This document shows positions 7,385 through 15,767 of a DNA stretch of 28,895 nt, one piece after another; position 1 is the first letter of the stretch; each line of letters opens with the position of its first letter. Origin of the DNA: UBA1206 sp041672465 (GTDB taxonomy: Bacteria; Bacillota; Clostridia; Oscillospirales; CAG-382); the NCBI GenBank assembly GCA_041672465.1, contig JBAYZO010000017.1, forward strand, positions 1-28,895. Reading direction: 5' to 3'. A program made the position numbers and the translations under genes. Below the pieces are notes generated by a model. That model saw only the letters and a list, made by a program, of their open reading frames with translations. It ran no database searches and was not told the DNA's origin.

Positions 7385-8059
7385 ATGTATAAAATCCTTG
7401 TGGTTGAGGACGACAACGAACTGCGAAATCTCTTTACAAAAGTGCTTGCCAAAAACGGCTACCGGCCTTTTGGGGCGATTGACGGCGGGGAAGCGCTTTC
7501 GGTGCTGTCAAGCGAATACATTGACCTTGTGATATCCGACCTTATGATGCCGGAACTCGACGGCTATGAGCTGATAAAAAAAATGCGGGACGCGGGTTCC
7601 ACCGTTCCAGTGCTGATAATAACCGCCAAAGACAGCTTCAGGGACATGCAGCAGGGGTTTTTAACCGGCGCCGACGACTATATGGTAAAGCCGGTTAACG
7701 TAAACGAAATGGCGCTGAGGGTGGGGGCGCTGCTGAGACGCGCTAAGATTATCAGCGAGCGGAAACAAACAATCGGTGGTTTTACGCTGGAATATGACAG
7801 CATGACGGTCATAACCGAAACAGGCAGGGAAGTGCTTCCGCAAAAAGAGTTTTTGCTTTTGTTTAAGCTTGTGTCCTACCCAAACCGGATTTTTACCCGG
7901 GCGCAGCTTATGGACGACATATGGGGGCCGGGTTCGGAGACCGAGGTTCGCACCGTAGACGTTCACATAAACCGCCTCCGCGACAGGTTCCGGGACAACG
8001 AGGATTTTGAAATCGTCACGGTACGGGGTCTCGGCTATAAAGCCGTGAGAAAAAACTAA
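7385..8059 (+). CDS. OmpR/PhoB-family response regulator
   Basis: The 224-residue protein has an N-terminal receiver domain (about 1-115) and a C-terminal winged-helix DNA-binding domain (about 128-222). The phosphoacceptor is Asp52 in VISDLMMPELDG. The acidic pocket is Glu8/Asp9/Asp10, and the switch residues are Thr80 (LIITAKD) and Lys102 (YMVKPV). The effector domain shows FTRAQLMDDIWGP, then RTVDVHINRLRDRF and a C-terminal VRGLGYK, typical of PhoB-like regulators that bind direct repeats. It is followed 33 nt later by its histidine kinase, so the two form an operon. The regulon cannot be inferred; the divergent lipid kinase gene is a candidate target only because of position. Confidence 0.95.
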   Translation: MYKILVVEDDNELRNLFTKVLAKNGYRPFGAIDGGEALSVLSSEYIDLVISDLMMPELDGYELIKKMRDAGSTVPVLIITAKDSFRDMQQGFLTGADDYMVKPVNVNEMALRVGALLRRAKIISERKQTIGGFTLEYDSMTVITETGREVLPQKEFLLLFKLVSYPNRIFTRAQLMDDIWGPGSETEVRTVDVHINRLRDRFRDNEDFEIVTVRGLGYKAVRKN

Positions 8060-8092
8060 AAGCCAAGTCAAACGATTTAAGGGGGGATAAAA

Positions 8093-9133
8093 TTGACAAG
8101 CGATAAAAAATGGCGGATAGGGCTTTATTATATACTTCTCTTGGGAGCTGTTATGGGGGGAATAATTGTTTTGGGGGTGGGTGCCCTTATTCTCTTCAAG
8201 CATTTCGGGGTGATTCAAAGCGACGACAACGGCTACACTTTCGCCCTTATAACGGTGGTCATAATAAGCGTGCTTCTGACGTTTTCGGCCGCCGTCATGA
8301 TCGGGAAAAACATCATAACCCCCGTGTCAAAGCTTTCCGAGCTTTCCAGCCGGGTGGCAAAAGGCGACTTTAACGCGACCCTTGACGCGAAAAGTTTTAT
8401 AGACGAGATTCAAACCGTCATAGACAGCTTTAACTCAATGGTAAAGGAACTCGGCACCAACGAGGCGCTCTCCAACGATTTTGTAAACAACGTGTCGCAC
8501 GAGCTGAAAACGCCGATTTCCGCCATTGAGGGATACGCCGTGCTGCTTCAGGACGAAAGAGTTACAAAAGATGAAAAAAACGAGTATGTTGAAAAAATAC
8601 TGTTTAACACCTCGCGGCTTTCGGAACTGACGGGGAATATACTTCTCTTGTCAAAGCTTGAAACCCAAAGCATTGTGTCCGACAAAGGGTGGTTCAGCCT
8701 TGACGAGCAAATCAGGCGGTCAATTCTCACGCTTGAAAAGCGCTGGATGGAAAAAAATATCGCGTTCAATATTGAGATGGAAGACTTAAAATATTTCGGT
8801 TCGGAGGGGCTTATGTCCACCGTGTGGACAAATATCATAGGCAACGCCGTTAAATATTCGCCCGAGAACTCGGAAATCGGCATAGGGCTGAAAAGACAGG
8901 GCGATATGGCGGTGGCGTCGGTCATCGACCAAGGCATGGGCATGGACAAAGAGACGCTGTCCCATATGTTTGACAAGTTTTATCAGGGCGACCTGTCGCG
9001 CCGGAGCGAGGGCAACGGGCTGGGGCTGACGCTGGTGAAAAAAACCCTTGACCTTGCCGGCGGACACGCGGAAGTCGAAAGCTCCCCCGGGCGCGGGACA
9101 AGCTTTTTTGTGTTTTTACCCATAAAACAGTAG
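8093..9133 (+). CDS. Membrane histidine kinase, HAMP type, with very short external loop
   Basis: The 346-residue sensor kinase partners the preceding regulator. Two membrane helices (about 11-35 and 49-70) leave only about 13 residues outside (FKHFGVIQSDDNG), so a classical ligand-binding sensor domain is absent. A HAMP domain follows (about 71-122). The dimerisation domain has the phosphorylated His136 in VSHELKTP. The ATP-binding domain shows the N box (Asn251 in IIGNAVKY), G1 (DQGMGM), F box (FDKFYQ) and G2 (GNGLGL). It starts at TTG after GGGGGG and a 6-nt spacer; no better ATG lies nearby in frame. It probably senses through the membrane or partner proteins, which is inference. Confidence 0.93.
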   Translation: MTSDKKWRIGLYYILLLGAVMGGIIVLGVGALILFKHFGVIQSDDNGYTFALITVVIISVLLTFSAAVMIGKNIITPVSKLSELSSRVAKGDFNATLDAKSFIDEIQTVIDSFNSMVKELGTNEALSNDFVNNVSHELKTPISAIEGYAVLLQDERVTKDEKNEYVEKILFNTSRLSELTGNILLLSKLETQSIVSDKGWFSLDEQIRRSILTLEKRWMEKNIAFNIEMEDLKYFGSEGLMSTVWTNIIGNAVKYSPENSEIGIGLKRQGDMAVASVIDQGMGMDKETLSHMFDKFYQGDLSRRSEGNGLGLTLVKKTLDLAGGHAEVESSPGRGTSFFVFLPIKQ

Positions 9134-9246
9134 TTTTTGACAATCCCCGCGATATTTAAACATAGTATAACACATTTTTATACATAATCAAGTAAAACAA
9201 ATCCGTATTTTAATTTTTTTCCTCATATGGTTTATAAAATAAAACA

Positions 9247-9279
9247 GACCGCGAAAAAACATCCTTTCGCGGTCTTTTT
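9247..9279. terminator. Rho-independent terminator, probably bidirectional
   Basis: GACCGCGAAA (9247-9256), 8-nt loop, TTTCGCGGTC (9265-9274), TTTTT. On the minus strand the stem is followed by a T-rich tract (TGTTTTATTTTAT), so it can also end the folD transcript. Nothing else stands out in 9134-9320. Confidence 0.85.
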
Positions 9280-9320
9280 AACGCTTGGAAATGTATCAAA
9301 CGCGTTTAAGTATTCAAAGC

Positions 9321-10187
9321 TTAGTTTTGTTTGTTTTTTGAGTTATAATAGGCTTTCATTGTGTTTTTCAGCAGCATCGCCCTTGTCATAGGCCCAACCC
9401 CGCCCGGCACGGGAGTTATATACGACGCCACTTTCGCGCAGGACTCAAAGTTACAGTCGCCGTACAGCTTCCCCTCAAAGCGGTTCATGCCGACGTCGAC
9501 GATCACCGCGCCCGGCTTTAGCATAGAGCCGTCAATAAGGTTTAGCTTTCCTACCGCTGACACAACGATGTCGGCGTTTTTGGTGTGGAAAGCGAGATCT
9601 ATTGTCTTTGAGTGGCAGATCGTAACCGTGGCGTCACGGGCTAAAAGCAGCATCGCCATGGGTTTTCCCACTATGTTGCTCCTCCCCGCCACCACGCAGT
9701 TTTTACCCGCGATGGGTATTTGGTACTCGTCGAGCAGGGCTATTATCCCCGCCGGGGTGCAGGGCGAAAATACGGGGGAGCCGGCAAAAACCTTCCCCGC
9801 GTTTTCCGGGTGGAAAGAGTCCACGTCCTTTGACGGGCTGACGGCGGAGAGGATGGCTTTTTCGCGTATATGCGCCGGCAGCGGGAGCTGGACGAGTATT
9901 CCGTCGACGTTTTCGTCGGCGTTGAGCTTTGTTATCGCGGCAAGAAGCGTCGGCGTATCTATTGTTTCCGGGAAGATAACTTCCCGCGACTCTATGCCTG
10001 TTTGAAGACAGTCGGCAACTTTGTTTTTAACATAAATTTTAGAGGCGGGGTTTTCCCCGACCAGCACCACCGCGAGCTTTGGCCTGCGGCGCCCGGATAA
10101 AACAAGGGTTTCCACTTCGGTTTTTATTTTTTCTTTAATCTTAAGGCTGAGCGTTTTGCCGTCAAGCGGCGCGGCTGTTGTCGCCAT
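9321..10187 (-). CDS. folD: Bifunctional methylenetetrahydrofolate dehydrogenase / methenyltetrahydrofolate cyclohydrolase
   Basis: The 288-residue FolD interconverts 5,10-methylene-THF and 10-formyl-THF in the cytoplasm. The catalytic YxxxK is Tyr52/Lys56 in SKIYVKNK. Further signatures are VDGILVQLPLP, DVDSFHPENAG (Ser where Gly is more usual), FSPCTPAGI, the NADP-binding GRSNIVGKP and TPVPGGVGPMT. Length is normal. Its ATG overlaps the TAA of lgt by one base, so it is translationally coupled and is the last gene of the long minus-strand run. Confidence 0.97.
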   Translation of the reverse strand: MATTAAPLDGKTLSLKIKEKIKTEVETLVLSGRRRPKLAVVLVGENPASKIYVKNKVADCLQTGIESREVIFPETIDTPTLLAAITKLNADENVDGILVQLPLPAHIREKAILSAVSPSKDVDSFHPENAGKVFAGSPVFSPCTPAGIIALLDEYQIPIAGKNCVVAGRSNIVGKPMAMLLLARDATVTICHSKTIDLAFHTKNADIVVSAVGKLNLIDGSMLKPGAVIVDVGMNRFEGKLYGDCNFESCAKVASYITPVPGGVGPMTRAMLLKNTMKAYYNSKNKQN

Positions 10188-11167
10188 TATTCGCCCTCCC
10201 CGTTTTCGCTTTGGGTTTCCTGTTCCGGCAAGCCATCTTCGTTGTTTTGAGCCGGTTCGGGTTTGTTTTCGTCTTGTGGGTTTAACACGGTTTCGCTTTC
10301 CCCATACGCCGCCCTGTATTCGCTGAGTTCTTTTTCTTTGCGGTCTGTCTTAACAAACATCACCGCGAGGAGAGCCGAACACACCAAAAAAGAGCCCAGC
10401 CCCAAATAAACAAACAGCTTTTGCCCGAATACCGTCAGGCTGTCGGTGCGGAGAATTTCAATAAGCCCTCTCCCGAGCCCGTACCACGCGAGATACATTA
10501 GCAAAATCTGCCCGTCGCGCTTTTTCCTTTTATAAAACCTTGATATTATAATTAAACCGATAAGGTTCCACAAAGATTCATATAAAAAGGTGGGGTGGGC
10601 GACGACGGGAGCGCTGATGTTTACCCATTTGGAATCGATTAGTTTTTGCTCTTGAATGGTCATTCGCCAAGGCAGCTTGGCAATGTTTGCCGATTTTCCG
10701 TAGGCCTCCCCGTTTACAAAGTTGCCCCAGCGGCCGATGATCTGCCCCACCATTTCGGCAAGGGCGGCGGCGTCCACGATTTTAAGAAAAGGCAGCTTTT
10801 TAACCCTGCAATACACAAGCATGGTCAGCGCCCCAAATATTATCGAGCCGTATACTGCTATCCCGCCGCTCCGGATATTAATAACATCCCAAAAAGTTTT
10901 ATATTCATAACCGCTGGTCAGCACATATGTCAGGCGAGCCCCAACGATAGCTATGGGGATTGTAATGAGCGTAAGGTTTAAAATGTGGTCCTCGGGTATT
11001 TTCTCTACCTTGACGGCAAGGCGGTAAAACAGCAAAAAAGCAAAGATTATCCCCGCGGTGAGGATTATCCCGTACCACTGAACGTTAAGCCCGAAAATCA
11101 CAAATGCCGTCTCTTTAAGAAACAGCTCTATGCCGAGCCCGGGGAAAGCTACAATGTTTCTAATCAT
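10187..11167 (-). CDS. lgt: Prolipoprotein diacylglyceryl transferase
   Basis: Lgt moves diacylglyceryl from phosphatidylglycerol to the lipobox cysteine of prolipoproteins at the membrane. The protein of 326 residues has about seven hydrophobic helices. It contains RSGGIAVYG near residue 100, the Lgt signature GRWGNFVNGEAYG at 145-157, HPTFLYESLWNL and GLGRGLIEILRTD. After the last helix there is a hydrophilic acidic tail of about 55 residues rich in Glu, Asn and Gln, longer than in most Lgt proteins. AAAGGAGG lies in the last codons of ymfH, 12 nt before the ATG, and the genes are one base apart. Confidence 0.95.
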   Translation of the reverse strand: MIRNIVAFPGLGIELFLKETAFVIFGLNVQWYGIILTAGIIFAFLLFYRLAVKVEKIPEDHILNLTLITIPIAIVGARLTYVLTSGYEYKTFWDVINIRSGGIAVYGSIIFGALTMLVYCRVKKLPFLKIVDAAALAEMVGQIIGRWGNFVNGEAYGKSANIAKLPWRMTIQEQKLIDSKWVNISAPVVAHPTFLYESLWNLIGLIIISRFYKRKKRDGQILLMYLAWYGLGRGLIEILRTDSLTVFGQKLFVYLGLGSFLVCSALLAVMFVKTDRKEKELSEYRAAYGESETVLNPQDENKPEPAQNNEDGLPEQETQSENGEGE

Positions 11168-11168
11168 T

Positions 11169-12470
11169 TTAGGTTTTGTCCTCCTTTGTTTTAATAACGG
11201 AAAGGCAGGTGTTTTCCGGCGAAAAGTAAAGCCGCAGGCAGTCTTCCGCCTGAGCTTTGGTTATGTTTTTTATAACTTCAACGTATTCAAAACTGTCTCC
11301 GCTCTCAAAATAATGGGATATAAAGTTGTCGGCTATATCCTCAGCGTCGTCAAAACCGCAGACAACGCCGCCGTAGAGCGATTTCTTAACCCTCTCAAAG
11401 TCGGCTTTCTTAAACCCCTTTTTTGTCGTTTCGGCAATATGACGCTTAACTTCCTCATAGAGTTCGCCCGGGAATGACGACATTCCCGAAAGATCGGCGA
11501 AAAAGTAATTTCTCACAGTCTGACAGCCGGTGTCAAATTCCTCAAAAAGCTTGCGGCGGTAACACTCCGAGTAAAACGCGGACGATTTCCCAAAAAGCAG
11601 TTGAAGCGCGATTTCAACCTCGGCAAAGAGTTTTTCACCGTCTTCCGCCGGGAACGGTGAAAGATTTATTCCAATGCTGAAGTATGGCGTAGGGGTGGGG
11701 GAAAAAACTTCACAATACCCCGAAACCACGCCACCTTTCGGGGTAAGGTCAAGCCGTGAGAGCGGGGAGGATTTTGGGAGAAAAAGGTTTTGCTTAATGG
11801 TCTGAATGACTTTTTCAACTTCCACTCTCCCGCACACGCAAAGCAGCGAGTTTTGTAAATTATAAATGTTTTTCTTGCAGTTTGCAAGCGTCCCGCGGGT
11901 GAAACTTTGTATTGATTCGGTGTTTCCGGCGGGGTCTTCGGCAATCGGGCTGTCGCCGCCGTACAGACAGGCGAGCATATTCTTTCTGCAAAGCCAGCGC
12001 TTGTTGTCGCGGAACATATTGATTTCTTGGGTTATTATTTTCTTTTCCTTTTCGGTGGCGTTCGCGGTAAAGCTGGCTTTTGATATGTGTTCGAGAAGCA
12101 CGCCGAGGTTTTCATAAATATTGTCGGCGGCGGAAAACAAAAAACAGGTCTTGTCCGGCGCGGTATAGGCGTTTGAGTCGCCCCCCAGCGCGGCGTAGAG
12201 GTTTGTGGCGTCGCCTTTCGGGGTGAAGTACATCCTGTGTTCAAGAAAGTGGGCGAGCCCCGCGGGAAAGGTAACGTCGGCATTGTTTTTATCTGTGTAA
12301 TGCCTGTCGGCGGAGCCGAAATCCACGGCAAAGCAGGCGTAGGCGACAGCGAAATCTTTTGGTATGACCGCGCAGGTGAAGCCGTTATCAAAGGCAATTT
12401 TCAAGTATTTTTCCCCTAAGCCGGGGTATTTTTTTTCTGTTATTGTAAATTTTTCAAATTTTGTCGGCAC
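11169..12470 (-). CDS. ymfH: M16 family zinc peptidase YmfH, EF-P modification-associated
   Basis: The 433-residue M16 peptidase carries the inverted zinc motif HxxEH (His74, Glu77, His78 in AHFLEHRMY) and a distal Glu at about 149 in ITQEINMF, so it looks catalytically competent. It forms the active half of a pair with the gene upstream. In Bacillus the homologous ymfF-ymfH pair is linked to 5-aminopentanol modification of elongation factor P; whether that holds here is inference, since no efp gene is in the window. Translation starts at GTG with GGGGAAG 9 nt upstream, and the first codons overlap the end of ymfF by 17 nt. Confidence 0.88.
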   Translation of the reverse strand: MPTKFEKFTITEKKYPGLGEKYLKIAFDNGFTCAVIPKDFAVAYACFAVDFGSADRHYTDKNNADVTFPAGLAHFLEHRMYFTPKGDATNLYAALGGDSNAYTAPDKTCFLFSAADNIYENLGVLLEHISKASFTANATEKEKKIITQEINMFRDNKRWLCRKNMLACLYGGDSPIAEDPAGNTESIQSFTRGTLANCKKNIYNLQNSLLCVCGRVEVEKVIQTIKQNLFLPKSSPLSRLDLTPKGGVVSGYCEVFSPTPTPYFSIGINLSPFPAEDGEKLFAEVEIALQLLFGKSSAFYSECYRRKLFEEFDTGCQTVRNYFFADLSGMSSFPGELYEEVKRHIAETTKKGFKKADFERVKKSLYGGVVCGFDDAEDIADNFISHYFESGDSFEYVEVIKNITKAQAEDCLRLYFSPENTCLSVIKTKEDKT

Positions 12471-13734
12471 TGGTTTGTTCTTCCCCTAAAAGCAGATATA
12501 CGGTGTCAAGCGTTATGTTTGACGCCGCTCTCGCGACGTCTTCCGCGGTTAATTCGCATAGCCTTTCCATTTCTTCCTCCAGCGGGACAAAGCTGCCCTG
12601 AATTATCCGCGCCATTCGGTATGACGACGCCAGCGAGGGGTCGTCGAGCGCCTCTTTATATGTGCTAAGCGATGAATTAAGGGCGTTTTGGAATTCCTCA
12701 TCGGTGAAGTCACCGTTTTGAAGCGCGTAAAGCTCCCGCATAATGGCGGCTTTGGCTCTCTTGCGGTTTTTCGCGTCAATGCCGGTGGTCACCGTCATAA
12801 CTCCTTTAAGTCGGTCAAACGACAGAGCGGCGTAATAGCACAAAGAAAGCTTTTCGCGGACGTTTACAAACAGCCTTGAGGTGGGGGAGTGGGCGAAAAG
12901 CTCGCCAAACAGGGTGAAAGCCGTATAATCGCCGTGAGCGGGCGAGCCGCCCACCCTAAAGCACAGCACAAGCGTGGACTGGGCGGCGTGTGTTTTTTCG
13001 GTGACTTCTCTTACCTTTTTAACCCCTCCGCAAGGGCTTACCCCCGGCAGGATATAATTTCTTTCTTTAAAGAAAAAGCAATTACTCAGCCTTTGCTCGG
13101 TAAGGGCTTCCTCCCCCGCGTATGTTATCTCGACCGGGGCGGAGTTAATAAGGCTGTAATACAGCTCGGTCAGGCTCTTTTTGTTAAACTTGCCCAGCGT
13201 TTCGATATCCCCGTATGAGGGTATGGCGTAGGGTTCGCCGTAACACATTATTTCGACGGCTCTTTTTTTCGCGTAGGCGGGCTTGTTGTTGACAAGAGAA
13301 AATATCTGCTCGGTAAGCGTTTGTTTTTCGCGGTTTACATAATTGCCGTCAAAGAAACCCCCAACAAGGCGGGGAGAGAAAATAAGATCCGATAAAAGCT
13401 TTAACGACGCGCCGAAAATATCCTCTCCCCGAATGGCGTAGCGGTTTTTCAGCGAACTCAGGGAAAAGGTAAAACAAAGCGACTCGCCGATTTTGTTGGG
13501 GTAAACAGCTATATCGCAGCCGTAGTTTTCCTCAAGCGCGCGGGTAAGTGACTTAAGCGTGGCGTGGCGGGAAGTACCGCGTGAAATCACCCTTGAGAGC
13601 AGCGTCAGCCCCGCGGCGTTTATGCTGTTCAGCGGAAGAATAAAGCTTACGCTAAGCTGTTCCGTCTTGTATTTTTCCTGTCTCACATAGGTAAGGTTTA
13701 CCCCGGGGACAAGCGTGGAGTTAACATAATCCAT
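12454..13734 (-). CDS. ymfF: M16 family peptidase-like protein YmfF, lacking the zinc motif
   Basis: The 426-residue protein has the M16 fold but no HxxEH. At the corresponding place it has ISRGTSRHATLKSLTRALEE, and the RGT...L...L..NYG pattern is typical of the inactive partner. It probably pairs with YmfH as a non-catalytic half, as M16B enzymes do. Later segments such as AHSPTSRLFVNVREKLSLCYY match the C-terminal M16 domain. The start is taken as ATG 13734, sharing one base with the nagB stop (TGATG), with GGGGA 10 nt upstream; a TTG one codon earlier is possible. Same gene order as in Bacillus (ymfF then ymfH). Confidence 0.86.
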   Translation of the reverse strand: MDYVNSTLVPGVNLTYVRQEKYKTEQLSVSFILPLNSINAAGLTLLSRVISRGTSRHATLKSLTRALEENYGCDIAVYPNKIGESLCFTFSLSSLKNRYAIRGEDIFGASLKLLSDLIFSPRLVGGFFDGNYVNREKQTLTEQIFSLVNNKPAYAKKRAVEIMCYGEPYAIPSYGDIETLGKFNKKSLTELYYSLINSAPVEITYAGEEALTEQRLSNCFFFKERNYILPGVSPCGGVKKVREVTEKTHAAQSTLVLCFRVGGSPAHGDYTAFTLFGELFAHSPTSRLFVNVREKLSLCYYAALSFDRLKGVMTVTTGIDAKNRKRAKAAIMRELYALQNGDFTDEEFQNALNSSLSTYKEALDDPSLASSYRMARIIQGSFVPLEEEMERLCELTAEDVARAASNITLDTVYLLLGEEQTSADKI

Positions 13735-14501
13735 CAAAGTATTTTCCCCGCCGAATCGGTGTCGGTATAGAGTATGGCGCCGCCGCGAAGCCGGAGGGCA
13801 GTCGACGGAGTGTGGTTTCCCACCTCCCCGTTAATGAGCGCGAACACGGCGTTTGCTTTTGTGGCGGCCGGCACCACGCAAAAAATGTATTCGGGCGCCA
13901 TAAGCGCGGGGATTGTAAGGGTTATCGCCTTTGTGGGGACTTCCTCTACCGAAGCGAAACAGCCGTCGTTGACCTGTTGGTGAATACTGGTTTGGTCAAG
14001 CTCCACCACCTTGACAAAAAGCGGGTCGTGGAAATCCGCCACATGCGGGTCGTTAAAGGCGATATGCCCGTTTTCGCCTATCCCCATAAACACAATTTCG
14101 GGCTTAACCTCGCTGAGCAAAGCCGAATAGCGCCCGCACTCAATGACAATATCGTCGGCGAGCCCGTTAATAAGATTGACGCTTTTAAAAGGAGCCCTGC
14201 CGAAAAGCTTGTCGGTGAGGAACTTCCCGAACGATTTGGGGTGGTCGGGCGAAAGACCGATATATTCGTCCATGTGAAAGGCGTTGATTTTTTTAAAGTC
14301 AATGGTTTTGTCGGACAAAAGTGATTCGAGAAGCTCGTTTTGCGAGGGCGCGGCGGCGAAGATGGCTGAAATCTCGCTTTTTTCGCAAAGCAGCTTTTTA
14401 ATCACAAAGGCGGCGTCCTTCGCCGCGGCGATGCCCATGTTTTTTCTGGTGTCGTAAACTCTGTATTCGAGGAGATCCGCTCTGCCTTGTTTAATTATCA
14501 T
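13734..14501 (-). CDS. nagB: Glucosamine-6-phosphate deaminase
   Basis: NagB converts glucosamine 6-phosphate to fructose 6-phosphate and ammonia in the cytoplasm. The 255-residue protein has FHMDEYIGL with the proton-transfer Asp, and GIGENGHIAFND with the catalytic His. QQVNDGCFASVEEVPTKAIT belongs to the NagB subfamily with a GHIAFNDP.VADF.DP core rather than the enteric type, where FNEP is usual. PAATKANAVFALINGEV and TPSTALRLR close the phosphate-binding region. It follows nagA by 45 nt, so the two deaminate and deacetylate amino sugars from wall turnover or uptake. The start at 14501 has GGGAAGG upstream. Confidence 0.93.
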   Translation of the reverse strand: MIIKQGRADLLEYRVYDTRKNMGIAAAKDAAFVIKKLLCEKSEISAIFAAAPSQNELLESLLSDKTIDFKKINAFHMDEYIGLSPDHPKSFGKFLTDKLFGRAPFKSVNLINGLADDIVIECGRYSALLSEVKPEIVFMGIGENGHIAFNDPHVADFHDPLFVKVVELDQTSIHQQVNDGCFASVEEVPTKAITLTIPALMAPEYIFCVVPAATKANAVFALINGEVGNHTPSTALRLRGGAILYTDTDSAGKIL

Positions 14502-14546
14502 TTATTAACCTTCCCTTTCAATCACGGCTTTCTTGTGTTAAACGCT

Positions 14547-15749
14547 TTAGGTTTGAAATACCCTCTCGCCCTCGATAAACACGGCTTTAACCGTGATATC
14601 GCGGTCAAAAACGGCGATATCGGCGTCAAAGCCAACCCTAAGCAACCCTTTGTTTTTTATCCCGCCTATTCGGGCGGGGGTGGCCGTCATCATAGTCACC
14701 GCGTCGGTAAGCGTCGCGCCCGCAAGGCACATCATGTTTCTGACAAGGCTGTCGCTTGTGGCGACCGAACCGGCGAACGCGGTTCTGTCCTTGAGCTTGG
14801 CGACGCCGTCCTCAATAATGGCGGTAACGCCGTTTTCTTTTGAGCCTAAAATCATCTCGCAGCTGTCGGTTCCCGCCCCGCGGAGCGCGTCGGTGACAAG
14901 GGCGGTCATATGCGGGCCCTTTGAGGTGTAGACCAGCCGCATGAGCGGGGGCGGCAAGTGGCAGCCGTCGGCGATAATCTCCACCGTTGTTTGCCCGAGC
15001 ATATATCCGCTCTCTATAAGCCCCGGTCTTCTAAAGCCGCCTTTTCTTGTTATCGTTGACATTCCGCTGTAAAAATGCGTCAGATGGGTATAACCGTTTT
15101 CAAGCGCTTCAAGCATTTCGTCATACACCGCGTCGGAATGACCCGCGGAGGGGAGGATTCCGAGCTCCGTCAGCCGTCTGCCAAGCTCGGCCGCGCCGGG
15201 GAGCTCCGGGGCGGCCGACCAGCGCTTTATTATGCCGCTCCCCGCCGTTAGAATTTTTTCATAATGGCTTTTTTCGGGGTTTCTTATATATCTCTCGTCC
15301 TGCGCCCCTTTTTGTGCGGCCGAAAAATAAGGCCCTTCCAAATGGATTCCCCTAAGGCAGGTTTTATCCCCGTTTTCGCTTACCCGTCTGTATACGTCAA
15401 ACAAATTAAACAGTTCCTCGTCCGGGCAGGTGAGGGTTGTCGCGAGCAGGGAAGTCGTGCCGTGCGAGGCGTGGAGAGAAGCCACGCCGACGACGGCCTC
15501 TTCGGTCCCGTCCATAAAGTCATGGCCGCCGCCGCCGTGGACGTGGAGGTCGACAAAGCCGGGGGATATATAGTCTTCCCCAAAGTTATGGCAGTCAAAA
15601 ATATCGTCGTCGCGCTTACGCTCCCCCGCATAGGTGATAACGCCGTCCTTAAAATTAATTTCCCCCCCGTTAATTATCCTGTACGGAGTGATGATGTTTC
15701 CCTTTAGCTTTGTCGGGGGGGTTTTACTCTTATTGCTGAATGTTTTCAT
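14547..15749 (-). CDS. nagA: N-acetylglucosamine-6-phosphate deacetylase
   Basis: NagA removes the acetyl group from N-acetylglucosamine 6-phosphate, feeding NagB. The 400-residue amidohydrolase shows the metal site DLHVHGGGGHDFMDG, IHLEGPYF, PSAGHSDA, THFYSGMS (THLFNAMS in typical enzymes), IADGCHLPP and the catalytic Asp in LVTDAL. The C-terminal GLLRVGFDADIAVFD is normal. The frame is open to 15851, but ATG 15749 is chosen because AAAGGAAT lies 10 nt upstream and the longer version would overlap ispF deeply. It begins two bases after the ispF stop, and its ribosome binding site lies within the last codons of ispF. Confidence 0.93.
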   Translation of the reverse strand: MKTFSNKSKTPPTKLKGNIITPYRIINGGEINFKDGVITYAGERKRDDDIFDCHNFGEDYISPGFVDLHVHGGGGHDFMDGTEEAVVGVASLHASHGTTSLLATTLTCPDEELFNLFDVYRRVSENGDKTCLRGIHLEGPYFSAAQKGAQDERYIRNPEKSHYEKILTAGSGIIKRWSAAPELPGAAELGRRLTELGILPSAGHSDAVYDEMLEALENGYTHLTHFYSGMSTITRKGGFRRPGLIESGYMLGQTTVEIIADGCHLPPPLMRLVYTSKGPHMTALVTDALRGAGTDSCEMILGSKENGVTAIIEDGVAKLKDRTAFAGSVATSDSLVRNMMCLAGATLTDAVTMMTATPARIGGIKNKGLLRVGFDADIAVFDRDITVKAVFIEGERVFQT

Positions 15750-15767
15750 TTTTATGACCATTCCTTT
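15747..15767 (-). promoter_or_regulatory. Extended ribosome binding site for nagA
   Basis: On the minus strand AAAGGAAT (15760-15767), spacer GGTCATAAAA, ATG at 15749. It is nearly identical to the site at 210-230, although it sits inside the 3' coding end of ispF. Confidence 0.6.

Noticed and set aside
9137..9175. TTGACA followed by TATAAC after the histidine kinase gene
   Set aside because: The spacer of about 23 bases is too long, and no plus-strand gene lies downstream before the terminator at 9247.
9361..10005. Plus-strand open frame of 214 codons opposite folD
   Set aside because: It mirrors the codon structure of folD, and no promoter or Shine-Dalgarno sequence is present.
12454..12470. 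Possible frameshift between ymfF and ymfH
   Set aside because: Both proteins are full length with complete M16 halves, and the 17-nt overlap with a GTG start and its own Shine-Dalgarno sequence is normal operon coupling.
13812..14324. Plus-strand open frame of 170 codons opposite nagB
   Set aside because: It is antisense to a clear nagB with intact motifs; no independent evidence.
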